This document shows, in pieces, positions 19,461-29,000 of a DNA stretch of 64,000 nucleotides (positions within the stretch are counted from its first letter, which is position 1; each line of letters starts with the position of its first letter). The notes under the pieces are model-generated. The model made no database searches. It was given only the letters and a program-made list of their open reading frames with translations, and was not told the DNA's origin. The position numbers were made by a program, and so were the translations under genes. The DNA comes from Dyadobacter sediminis (lineage in GTDB: Bacteria > Bacteroidota > Bacteroidia > Cytophagales > Spirosomataceae). The DNA is taken from NCBI RefSeq assembly GCF_005860765.1, contig NZ_VCEI01000025.1:248001-312000 (forward strand), written 5' to 3'.

Positions 19461-22400
19461 ATGAATATAAAAGCCCTTTGTAATTACCTTTTTCTGATTG
19501 TCATTCTGGTGTTCCGGCAGTTCACTGTAATGGCACAGCAGCCGTTGTTTCAGTTGTTGCCTTCCAAACAAACCGGAATTGATTTTGTAAATACGATCAG
19601 CGAAGATGAAAGGCTGAATGTAATGGCTTATGAATATTTCTACAATGGCGGCGGCGTTGCGGCCGGCGATATCAACAACGACGGTTTCGAAGATCTTTTC
19701 TTCACTTCCAACATGGGCGCCAACAAGCTGTACCTCAACCTCGGAGCAGGAAAAGGGCAGGCCTTGCGGTTTAAAGATATAACTTCCTCGGCAGGGAAAG
19801 GGCTGGAAGGACGGAAGGACGGCTGGAAAACGGGTGTGACGATGGCGGATGTAAACGGTGACGGGTTACTGGACATTCATATATGCTACTCCGGTAAAGT
19901 CGAAGATGAAAAGCGGAAAAACCAGTTATTCATCAATCAGGGAAATCTCAAATTCATTGAACAGGCAAAAGAATACGGACTCGATAACATCAGTTACAGC
20001 ACGCAGGCCGCATTTTTTGACTACGACAATGACGGCGATCTGGATATGATGCTGCTGAATCACAGCGTCAAGAAAATTGATAACATGGAACTGGCCAAGT
20101 TCAGGCAGGAAACGGACGAACTGGCCGGAAACAAGCTGTTTGAAAACCGGAACAATCATTTTACCGAAGTAACACAGAAAGCCGGGATTCATCAGTATCC
20201 TTTAACATTCGGGCTGGGAATGGCCATTGCGGACGTAAATCAGGACGGCTGGCAGGATATTTACGTCACCAACGATTACAACGAGCCGGATTACCTTTAT
20301 ATCAATAAAAAGAACGGGACTTTTGAAGATGTAACGCAGCAGTATTTCCGGCATCTGGCGCAGTTTTCCATGGGCATTGACATTGCCGATTTCAACAACG
20401 ACGGCCTGCCCGACATCATGTCGCTGGATATGTTGCCCGAAGATAATCAGCGTCAGAAATTATTGCAGCTTCAGGAAAACTACGAATCCTTTGAGCTGAT
20501 GATGAAGCAGAACCTTTACAAGCAGTACATGCGCAATATGCTGCAGCTCAACAACGGCGACGGCACTTTCAGTGAAATTGCGCAGATTTCGGGCGTTTCC
20601 AATACCGACTGGAGCTGGAGTCCTCTTTTTGCCGATTTTGATAACGACGGTTTCAAGGATCTTTTTATTTCAAACGGTTATTTCCGCGATTATACCAACA
20701 AGGATTTTCTGAAATACTGGGGCGATTACAAGGTCCGCAGGGCTGTGGACAAAGAAGCCGTACAATTAATGGATCTGGTGAAAGCCATGCCTTCCACCAA
20801 ACTGGCAAACTATATTTTCCGCAATAACCGCGACCTTACTTTTACCAAAATGCAGCAGGAATGGGGCTTGCAAATGCAGTCTGTTTCAAGCGGAGCCGTG
20901 TATGCGGATCTGGATAATGACGGCGATCTTGATCTGGTTGTAAATAACATCAATGACCCGGCTTTTATTTATCAGAATACCAGTGCGGACCAATCCGGAA
21001 ATGCATGGATTCAGGTTAAACTGAAGGAGAACACTGCAAATAAAAATGCCGTCGGTTCAAAGGTTTATGTATTTTCAAAAGGCATCCAGCAGTATCAGGA
21101 AGTGAACCCGAACCGCGGATACCTTTCCTGCACTCCGCTGAGGCTGCATTTCGGCCTGCAAAAAAACACTGTTGTTGATTCTGTAAAAGTCATCTGGCCG
21201 AATAATCAAACTCAGCTTTTTACGGATTTGAAAATAAATCAGCTGCATGTACTGGAAAAAGGAAACAAGCTGGAAAAAGCAATAGCTGTAAATTCGAAAA
21301 CAGATCCGATCTTTAAAAAAGAAGATTTCAGCATGGCCTATCAGCACGAAGGCTTCAATGAAAATGATTTCAAACGGCAGCCTCTGATGCTTTCCATGTA
21401 TTCGCAAACCGGGCCGGTGATTGCAAAAGGCGATGTAAACAAGGACGGACTGGAAGATATTTTTGTCAGCGGCGATCAGAACAAGCAGGCGAAAATCTGG
21501 CTGCAGCAACCAAACGGGACTTTCAGTGAAATGCAGGATTTTGCGATTGGCGATGAAAACGTTTCGGCAACTTCGGCGGCTGTTTTTTTGGATGCAAACG
21601 GCGACGGCTATGACGATCTGTATATTGCCAAAGGCGGTTATTCTTTATTTGAGCCTAATACCTTTTCTCTTCAGGATGAAATTTATCTCAATGACGGAAA
21701 AGGAAAACTGAATCTTTCCGTTTTGTCATTGCCTAATCTGAAAGCAAGCAGCAAATCCTGCGTACGTCCGTTTGATTACGACAAGGACGGCGATCAGGAT
21801 CTGTTCATCGGCGGGCGCATTATTCCGGGCCGTTATCCGGAAACGCCGGTTTCGTATCTGCTTGTCAATGACGGAAAAGGGCAGTTTACTGTAAAAGATT
21901 CGCCTTTTTTCAAGATCGGAATGGTAACGGATGCGCAGTGGACGGATCTGAACGCAGATGGAAAAGCGGAACTGATTATATGCGGGGAAATGATGCCGGT
22001 CAAGGTGTTTTCGTACAACGGAAAAGATTTTGATGATCAGACATTGCAGTATTTTCAGGAAGAAGAACCCGGTTTCTGGTCTTCACTGAAAATAGAAGAC
22101 CTTGACAATGACGGGAAACCGGATATCGTAGCCGGAAATCTCGGGCTTAATTCACAGATCAAGGTTTCGGCCAAAGAACCTGCTGAACTTTACTTTGCAG
22201 ATTTTGACAAGAATGGCTCGATAGATCCTTTCTTCAGCTTTTACATTCAGGGGAAATCGTATCCGTTTGTCAGCCGTGACGAGCTCAATGATCAGATTTA
22301 TCCGATGCGCAGGAAATTTCCTTATTATAAAGATTACGCAAATGCTTCCATTACAGACGTTTTTTCAGCGGAAGAACTGAGCAAGGCGACGAAGCTCGAA

Positions 22401-22778
22401 GTAAAAGAAGCGCGCACGGTCTGCTATTTGAACCGGAATGGGAAATTTGAAAAAAACATATTGCCCGTTCAGGCACAATTTGCGCCTGTTACTTGCATTC
22501 TGGCCGAGGATTTCAACGGCGACGGCAAAAAGGATCTGCTGCTTTTGGGAAATAAAACGGATAACCGCCTGAAACTCGGCAGCATGGATGCCAATTACGG
22601 CTGTTTGCTCGAAGGGAACGGAAAAGGTGATTTTACTTACGTAAGCCAGTCGGTTTCAGGTTTGTCGGTGAACGGAGACGTAAAATCGCTGATCCGGATG
22701 CAGGTTGGAAAAGAGCCTTGTCTTGTAATCGGAGCATTTAACCAGTCTTTGCAATCTTATAAAATACAAAAAAAATAA
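19461..22778 (+). CDS. CRTAC1-like FG-GAP/VCBS repeat protein with ASPIC/UnbV domain (copy 2)
   Basis: The protein has 1105 residues and the same domain order as the preceding gene: repeated D-x-[DN]-x-DG Ca-binding loops to about residue 500, ASPIC/UnbV at about 512-605 (VIWPNNQTQLF), then a second repeat block. Unlike copy 1 it has an ordinary signal peptide (MNIKALCNYLFLIVIL...VMAQ) with no lipobox, so it is predicted to be soluble after export. Its TAA shares one base with the ATG of the haloperoxidase gene (TAATG at 22776-22780), implying translational coupling. It is probably an ancient tandem duplicate. Function unknown; a partner or substrate scaffold for the haloperoxidase is an inference from the coupling. 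Confidence 0.92.
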   Translation: MNIKALCNYLFLIVILVFRQFTVMAQQPLFQLLPSKQTGIDFVNTISEDERLNVMAYEYFYNGGGVAAGDINNDGFEDLFFTSNMGANKLYLNLGAGKGQALRFKDITSSAGKGLEGRKDGWKTGVTMADVNGDGLLDIHICYSGKVEDEKRKNQLFINQGNLKFIEQAKEYGLDNISYSTQAAFFDYDNDGDLDMMLLNHSVKKIDNMELAKFRQETDELAGNKLFENRNNHFTEVTQKAGIHQYPLTFGLGMAIADVNQDGWQDIYVTNDYNEPDYLYINKKNGTFEDVTQQYFRHLAQFSMGIDIADFNNDGLPDIMSLDMLPEDNQRQKLLQLQENYESFELMMKQNLYKQYMRNMLQLNNGDGTFSEIAQISGVSNTDWSWSPLFADFDNDGFKDLFISNGYFRDYTNKDFLKYWGDYKVRRAVDKEAVQLMDLVKAMPSTKLANYIFRNNRDLTFTKMQQEWGLQMQSVSSGAVYADLDNDGDLDLVVNNINDPAFIYQNTSADQSGNAWIQVKLKENTANKNAVGSKVYVFSKGIQQYQEVNPNRGYLSCTPLRLHFGLQKNTVVDSVKVIWPNNQTQLFTDLKINQLHVLEKGNKLEKAIAVNSKTDPIFKKEDFSMAYQHEGFNENDFKRQPLMLSMYSQTGPVIAKGDVNKDGLEDIFVSGDQNKQAKIWLQQPNGTFSEMQDFAIGDENVSATSAAVFLDANGDGYDDLYIAKGGYSLFEPNTFSLQDEIYLNDGKGKLNLSVLSLPNLKASSKSCVRPFDYDKDGDQDLFIGGRIIPGRYPETPVSYLLVNDGKGQFTVKDSPFFKIGMVTDAQWTDLNADGKAELIICGEMMPVKVFSYNGKDFDDQTLQYFQEEEPGFWSSLKIEDLDNDGKPDIVAGNLGLNSQIKVSAKEPAELYFADFDKNGSIDPFFSFYIQGKSYPFVSRDELNDQIYPMRRKFPYYKDYANASITDVFSAEELSKATKLEVKEARTVCYLNRNGKFEKNILPVQAQFAPVTCILAEDFNGDGKKDLLLLGNKTDNRLKLGSMDANYGCLLEGNGKGDFTYVSQSVSGLSVNGDVKSLIRMQVGKEPCLVIGAFNQSLQSYKIQKK

Positions 22779-24094
22779 TGCGCGTCATTTTGGTCTGGAT
22801 GTTGTTTTTAAGCCAGTTTGCTTTTGCAGAAAAAGCAAAAAACGATATTCGTGTGCATTTGCAGCCTGCGGTATTTTCGGTTACGATGGTCATGATCCAC
22901 GACGTTGTGAATCCGCCCGCCGCCAGCCGGTTTTATACGTACTGCATGCTTGGCGCTTACGAAATTGTGGCGCAGAACAACAAGGAAATCGTTTCGCCAA
23001 CGACTTTCATCCAAAGCATGGAACCTGTAAAAATGGAATTCGCAGCAGGTTATGATTACCGCATTGCTGCATTGTACGCCATTCTGGAAACGGGTCGCCT
23101 TATTCTTCCGTCGGGGTATATGCTGGAAGAAGACCAGAAAAAGCTGGTTATCGCACTGCTGAGGGACGGCCATTCACAAAAAAAAATAAATGAGGCAATT
23201 GCGGTTGCACAGGAAGTTTCCAAAAAAATAGCAGCGAACGCAGCAACGGACGGTTATCTGAAACTAAGCACAAGAGTACGGTACAGGCCGAAAAAGGGCG
23301 ACGCATACTGGTACCCGACACCGCCCGGCTACATCGAAGGCATTGAGCCGCACTGGAAAACGATCCGCCCGATGCTCATCGATTCCTGTAACCAGTTTGT
23401 GCCAAAACCTCCGGTTGCATTCAGCAAGGACAGCACCAGCGAATTTTACAAGCTGACGTATGAAGTGTATGCGGTTGGGAAAAAAATGACTGAAAAAGAA
23501 CGGTTTATTGCTTCCTACTGGGATTGCAACCCGTTTGCGATCAATACTTCCGGGCATATGTCCATTGGCTTCAAAAAAATAAGTCCGGGCGGGCACTGGA
23601 TGAACATTACCGGCATTGTAACGTCCAAAGCCAATCTGGATCTGGATAGAGGCATTATGGTGCATGCGCTGGTTGCCGCTACGTTAATGGATTCTTTTAT
23701 AAGTTGCTGGGACGAAAAGTACAGAAGCAGCAGGATACGGCCTGAAACGGTCATTAACCGTTACATTGACCCGAAATGGCAGCCACTCCTGCAAACGCCG
23801 CCTTTTCCGGAATATACGAGCGGCCATAGTGTGATTTCTACTTCCGTTTCCGAAGTACTGACTTACTTCCTGGGCGACAACTTTGCATTCCGGGACGATA
23901 CCGAAGTAATTTTCGATTTGCCGACGCGCGATTTCCGGTCGTTCCGGCAAGCGGCGGAAGAAGCGGCCATTTCCCGGCTTTACGGCGGAATTCATTACCG
24001 CGATGCCATCGAAAACGGTCAGGTTCAGGGAAAAGCAATTGCGCAGTTCATTATTGAAAAGCTTCAAAAGAAAGGAGTGAAGCCGTTAATCTGA
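22778..24094 (+). CDS. Exported vanadium-dependent haloperoxidase (PAP2 superfamily)
   Basis: The protein has 438 residues with an N-terminal signal peptide (MRVILVWMLFLSQFAFA). All vanadate/phosphate-pocket elements are present: K314 and R321 in K-x6-RP, S348-G349-H350 (acid-base His), and S399-R400 with H406 in SR-x5-H. These define vanadium haloperoxidases and type 2 acid phosphatases. The length, the early segment VTMVMIHDVVNPPAASRF and the spacing fit bacterial haloperoxidases better than small lipid phosphatases. The reaction would use hydrogen peroxide and halide to make hypohalous acid or halogenate a substrate. Halide preference cannot be read from sequence, and a phosphatase activity remains possible. 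The gene overlaps CRTAC1-like copy 2 by one base. Confidence 0.87.
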   Translation: MRVILVWMLFLSQFAFAEKAKNDIRVHLQPAVFSVTMVMIHDVVNPPAASRFYTYCMLGAYEIVAQNNKEIVSPTTFIQSMEPVKMEFAAGYDYRIAALYAILETGRLILPSGYMLEEDQKKLVIALLRDGHSQKKINEAIAVAQEVSKKIAANAATDGYLKLSTRVRYRPKKGDAYWYPTPPGYIEGIEPHWKTIRPMLIDSCNQFVPKPPVAFSKDSTSEFYKLTYEVYAVGKKMTEKERFIASYWDCNPFAINTSGHMSIGFKKISPGGHWMNITGIVTSKANLDLDRGIMVHALVAATLMDSFISCWDEKYRSSRIRPETVINRYIDPKWQPLLQTPPFPEYTSGHSVISTSVSEVLTYFLGDNFAFRDDTEVIFDLPTRDFRSFRQAAEEAAISRLYGGIHYRDAIENGQVQGKAIAQFIIEKLQKKGVKPLI

Positions 24095-24135
24095 CAAATA
24101 AAATGGATACAGCAGCGATTCTCCGGTGAAATTGG

Positions 24136-24143
24136 TAGTTTTG
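24136..24143 (+). promoter_or_regulatory. Candidate -7 box before the barrel gene
   Basis: TAGTTTTG fits TAnnTTTG exactly and lies 27 bases before the ATG at 24171. No clear -33 TTG is visible at the expected distance. If used, it would let the barrel gene be expressed separately from the haloperoxidase, and it argues against the longer GTG start at 24126. Confidence 0.4.
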
Positions 24144-24170
24144 AAACCGACACGTCGCATTGATGTTAAA

Positions 24171-24893
24171 ATGAACAGAATATTTTCCGTCTTCCTGCTG
24201 ATATTTCTCCTGAACTGCATGCAGTTGAGTGCGCAAGACCCGGTTATTTCAACGGAATGGAGAAAAGAGCCGGACAGTACAGCAGTCCAGCCGGAAGAAG
24301 AAACCGCATTTGCTGATCTTTCCAGAATCAGGTTTGGCGTAAACGGCGGTTATGGCTACAGGCTTTTCCGTTCGGTCATCGGACTGAATGTTGCAGACCA
24401 GAAATATGTGAAAGATCTGAAATCTGGGATTGCATTTGGCGGTGAGCTAACTTACTTTTTCTGGAAAAAATTCGGAATCGGGCTGAATTACGACCGGTAT
24501 CTGAGCAAAGCGGAAAACGAAAATGATTTGGGAGAAGATGTGATGATCCAATTTTTCGGCGGTTCGGTTACGCACCGATCTGTTTCTGAAAACGGCCGCA
24601 ACATCATACTGAGTTCATTACTGGTTGGTTATCAGCCGTATCGCAATTATACATTCGTCGGAAATGAAAATGTGAATTTTACTGCCAACACAATGGGCTG
24701 GGGCATAAGCGCCGGCGTTGAACACCGTTTTAGCAGAAAATTTGCCATGAACCTGACAGGCACGGCCATCATGGGCGCTGTTTACAGGCTGAAAAGGGCA
24801 ACTTCCATCAATACCGAAACACTGCATTTATCCAAGGACGACAGCGTCGATCTGTCGCGCGTTTCCATTTCACTCGGGTTTAAACTTTTCTGA
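24171..24893 (+). CDS. Small outer-membrane beta-barrel protein, unknown function
   Basis: The protein has 240 residues. The ATG at 24171 starts a signal peptide (MNRIFSVFLLIFLLNCMQLSAQ). The mature part shows alternating hydrophobic/polar strands (FGGELTYFFWKKFGIGLNY, MGWGISAGVEHRF) and ends in VSISLGFKLF, with a terminal Phe typical of outer-membrane barrels. I do not recognise a named family beyond OmpA/porin-like small barrels. It begins 76 bases after the haloperoxidase. It may belong to the same functional unit, perhaps as a pore, but nothing in the sequence proves it. Confidence 0.7.
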   Translation: MNRIFSVFLLIFLLNCMQLSAQDPVISTEWRKEPDSTAVQPEEETAFADLSRIRFGVNGGYGYRLFRSVIGLNVADQKYVKDLKSGIAFGGELTYFFWKKFGIGLNYDRYLSKAENENDLGEDVMIQFFGGSVTHRSVSENGRNIILSSLLVGYQPYRNYTFVGNENVNFTANTMGWGISAGVEHRFSRKFAMNLTGTAIMGAVYRLKRATSINTETLHLSKDDSVDLSRVSISLGFKLF

Positions 24894-25142
24894 AAAGCCC
24901 GCCATTTTTATTTTCCAAAAAATGAATGTTCGTTTTAAACAGGGCACAATGATGCGAAAACGAAATGCCTGACGTTTAAATTTTATAAAAAAGTAAGGGA
25001 AAAATAGGATAAAAAAGTCTTCCTTGTAATTCGCCTTTGTCGGAGAACGAAAATCGGCTCCGCAATGGTAGATTGATTCAACAGCAGCCTTAATTTATAA
25101 ATGCCTGTTTTGTTTAACTTCTTTTATTTCTAAACCATTCTA

Positions 25143-26042
25143 ATGGATACAACTTTTGTCAAAGGGAAACGTCAGGTTTCTTTTCTTGCCTTTTTGCTTG
25201 TTGCTCTTTCCGTGCTTTTTCAGATTACAGTTAATGCGCAGTCTGCCAGATCAAAAGACAAACAGCCGCTTGTTGTGTTTGTAACCGGAGATCATGAATA
25301 CAGTGGCGAGGAAACCTTACCGATCATCGCCGCCGAGCTGGAAAAAAACTACGGGATGAAAACCATTGTCCTGAAAGCATACCCGGATCATAACAGTGAG
25401 AAGAATATTCCGGGCCTGGAAGCGCTTGAACAGGCCGATCTTGCCGTATTTTATCTTCGGTGGCGGCAACTTCCAAAGGATCAGCTTGCGCACATTGAGG
25501 CTTACCTGAAAAAGGGAAAGCCTGTTATGGGATTCCGTACCTCCACGCATGCCTTCAACTTTCCGAAAGGCGACGAAAGTGAAAAATGGAATGCATTCGG
25601 AGAGTTTGCGCTGAATGCGCCTCCGGGCTGGGGCGGTGCTGCGGCGCATACGCATTACGGTCATAAAAGCAGCACCGACGTGACCGTCATTCCCGAACAG
25701 GCTAAGAATCCGATCCTGACGGGCGTTACAACGACTTTTCATGCCAAATCATGGCTTTACCGTGTTTTGCCGAATTACCCGACAAAAGGTTCCCAATGGC
25801 TGCTGATGGGAAAATCCGTTAACCCGGACAAGGAAGCCATTGATAATCCGGTTGCCTGGACGGGTACCAATTCTTTCGGCGGTAAAGTATTCATGACTAC
25901 GCTCGGCCATCCGGAAGATTTCCGGCTTGAACCTTTTCAGCGACTGATTATCAATGCCGTTCACTGGGAACTCGGCATGAAAGTCCCGAAAGAATGGAAG
26001 GGTAAAATGGACATTCAGGTTCCGTACAGAGAAGCAAAATAA
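25143..26042 (+). CDS. Exported ThuA-domain protein
   Basis: The protein has 299 residues. After a signal peptide (about 1-33, ending VNAQ) comes a ThuA/glutamine-amidotransferase-like fold: VVFVTGDHEYSGEETLP, ADLAVFYLRWRQLP, GKPVMGFRTSTHAF, and a histidine-rich segment AAAHTHYGHKS. ThuA proteins are linked to trehalose and other sugar utilisation; their catalytic role is debated. The next gene starts 46 bases downstream with no terminator between, so they form an operon. Exported ThuA proteins beside cytochrome c-linked dehydrogenases recur in Bacteroidota and Planctomycetes, which suggests shared work in periplasmic sugar oxidation. Confidence 0.88.
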   Translation: MDTTFVKGKRQVSFLAFLLVALSVLFQITVNAQSARSKDKQPLVVFVTGDHEYSGEETLPIIAAELEKNYGMKTIVLKAYPDHNSEKNIPGLEALEQADLAVFYLRWRQLPKDQLAHIEAYLKKGKPVMGFRTSTHAFNFPKGDESEKWNAFGEFALNAPPGWGGAAAHTHYGHKSSTDVTVIPEQAKNPILTGVTTTFHAKSWLYRVLPNYPTKGSQWLLMGKSVNPDKEAIDNPVAWTGTNSFGGKVFMTTLGHPEDFRLEPFQRLIINAVHWELGMKVPKEWKGKMDIQVPYREAK

Positions 26043-26088
26043 ACAATCGAATATATTTCCTAAATCCAACTTAAAGGTTTGAAAACAA

Positions 26089-29000
26089 ATGTCTAAACCA
26101 AAAAAAATCAGTATTCACATATCGCTGGTGCTGTTTGCGCTGGCGGTTATTGCATTCAGTGCCTTCAAATTCGGGCGATCTGAGCCGCTGACCGTTTCCA
26201 AAAGTTCCCACATTGTTCTGCTTGGCAATAACCTTGGTTCAAGAATGATGAATTACGGTACTTTCGAAACCGAAATGCAGGTGAGATATCCGGACAACAT
26301 GCTGTTTATCCGTAACATGTGCGATGGCGGCGATACGCCCGGATTCAGGCCGCATGCCAGCAGAAATTCACCATGGGCATTTCCGGGCGCTGAAAAGTTC
26401 CAGACGGAATATGCGAATCCGTCGCAGAGCGAAGGCCATTTTGATACGCCGGACCAATGGCTTACAAGGCTCAAAGCGGACGTCATTATTGCTTTTTTTG
26501 GTTATAACGAATCTTTTCAGGGAAAAGAAGGACTGGAAAATTACAAGGCAGAACTGGATGCTTTCATTAAATATACATTAAGCCAGAAATACAACGGAAG
26601 TGCCGCGCCGCAGCTTGCCATTGTTTCACCGATCGCTTTTGAAGATCTTTCAGGCCAGTTTGATCTTCCGAACGGTAAAAAGGAAAATGAAAACCTTTCC
26701 ATGTATTCCAAAGCCATGAAGGAAATTGCCGACAAGAACAATGTGCTTTTTGTAGACGCATTTACGCCTTCCCAGAAATGGTACAACGATTCGAAAGAGC
26801 CGTTGACAATCGACGGTTCACAGCTTAATGAAGCAGGCTATAAAAAGCTCGGCGTACTGCTTACGGATATGGTTTTCGGGAAATCGGCGCCCAAGGCAGA
26901 GGCCAACCGGAAACTGGTTCACGATGCGGTCATGGAAAAGAACTGGATGTGGCACAACGATTTTAAAATACCGAATGGCGTACACGTTTACGGCAGACGT
27001 TACAATCCGTTTGGCCCTGACAATTATCCAGCGGAAATTGAAAAAATAAGAGAAATGACTGACATCCGTGACAAAGCAATCTGGATGGCTGTAAAAGGTG
27101 AGAAAATGGACGTTGCCGCGGCGGACAAGAATACACGCCCGCTGCCACAGGTGAAAACCAACTTCAATCCTGAAAAGAACGGAAGCCTGGAATACCTTTA
27201 CGGACAGGACGCGCTTAAAAAGCTGAAAGTGCCGGAAGGTTATAAAATAGAAATGTTTGCTTCGGAAGAAGAATTTCCCGATCTGGCCAAACCGATGCAG
27301 ATGTCTTTTGACAACAAAGGCCGTTTGTGGATTGCCACGATGCCGAGCTACCCGCATTACAAGCCGGGCGACACCAAACCAAATGACAAGATTATCATTC
27401 TGGAAGATACCAACGGTGACGGAAAAGCCGACAAGCAAACCGTTTTTGCAGACGGCCTGCACTTGCCGCTGGGCTTTGAAATTGCACCTGAAGGCGTATA
27501 TGTTTCCCAGGGAACCAATCTGAAACTTTTTACTGATACCAACGGCGATGATAAGGCGGATAAAAGTGAAATCCTGCTGAGCGGTTTTGACGACCATGAT
27601 ACGCACCATAACAGCCATGCATTTACCGTAGACCCGTCAGGTGCTATTTATTCGGGTGAAGGTGTTTTTCTGCATACCAATGTAGAAACTTCCTATGGTC
27701 CGGTTCGCGCTACAAACGGCGGATTTTACCGGTATGCGCCGCAACGTAAAAAACTGGAACGCACTGCCCAGCTTTCGATTCCGAACCCGTGGGGAATTGC
27801 ATTTGACGAGTGGGGACAGCCGTTTTTTGCTGAAACGTCCAGCCCGGATGTGCGCTGGATGATGCCGGGAAGCGTATTGCCGCGTTACGGAGAAGCAACT
27901 CATAAATCCGTTCAGTTGATCGAAGAAGCGCATCGCGTACGCCCGACTTCGGGTCTGGAGTTTGTTTCAAGCCGTCATTTTCCGGACGAATTACAAGGTG
28001 ATTTTCTGATTAACAATACAATCGGTTTTCTCGGAACCAAGGAGCATACCCTGAAAGATGACGGGACAGGCTATAAAAGCACGCACCGCATGGATCTGGT
28101 TGTGAGCGAAGATCGTAATTTCCGTCCGGTCGATATGGAATTTGCACCCGACGGTTCGCTTTATCTGATCGACTGGCATAATATCCTCATCGGACACATG
28201 CAGCACAATGCACGCGATCCTTTGCGCGACCATTCACACGGAAGGGTTTACAGAATTACTTATCCTTCACGCCCGCTTGTAAAACCTGCCAAAGTAGCCG
28301 GCGCAAGCATAGAAGAACTGCTGGATAATCTCAAATTGCCGGAATACCGTACGCGTTACAGGACCCGCCGCGAACTCCGGGGAAGAGACGCTTCGCAAGT
28401 GCTTTCCAAGCTGAATACCTGGGTTGCCGGTCTGGATAAGAATGATCCGAAATACGAGCATCATTTGCTGGAAGGCCTTTGGGTAAGCTGGGGAATGAAC
28501 AAAGTAGATCAGAAACTGCTGAAACAGGTACTGAAAGCGAAAGATTACCACGCAAGAGCAGCGGCTGTTCAGGTTGTGCGTTACACTGGCCATCAGGTTC
28601 CGGATCAGGCTGAACTGCTCATGCAGGCCGTACGTGATGAAAACAGCCGGGTCAGGCTGGTCGCAATCGTGGCCGCATCCTGGATTGAAAAGGAAAAAGG
28701 GCTGGCCGTTTTGGCGGAAGCCAGCAAAATGCCGCTGGACGACTGGACAATTCATGCCTATGAAACGGCTGTGGCGCACCTTAAAGGGGAAAACATGAAG
28801 AAAGAGAAAGCAGTTGTTGTCAAATCGGCTTTGAAGGGCAAAGAGCTGGAACTTTACACCATGGGCAAAGAAATCTATTCCAAGGAAGGGTATTGTTCAA
28901 CTTGTCACCAGCCGGACGGAAAAGGGCTTGCCGCTTCCGGATTTCCGCCGCTGGCGGCAACCAACTGGGTTATGGGCAGCGATGAACGCCTGATCAAACT

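Noticed and set aside
26818..27618. 266-codon open frame antisense to the SGNH/dehydrogenase gene
   Set aside because: It has no motifs and fully overlaps a well-supported gene. Long antisense frames are common where the third codon position is G/C-biased.
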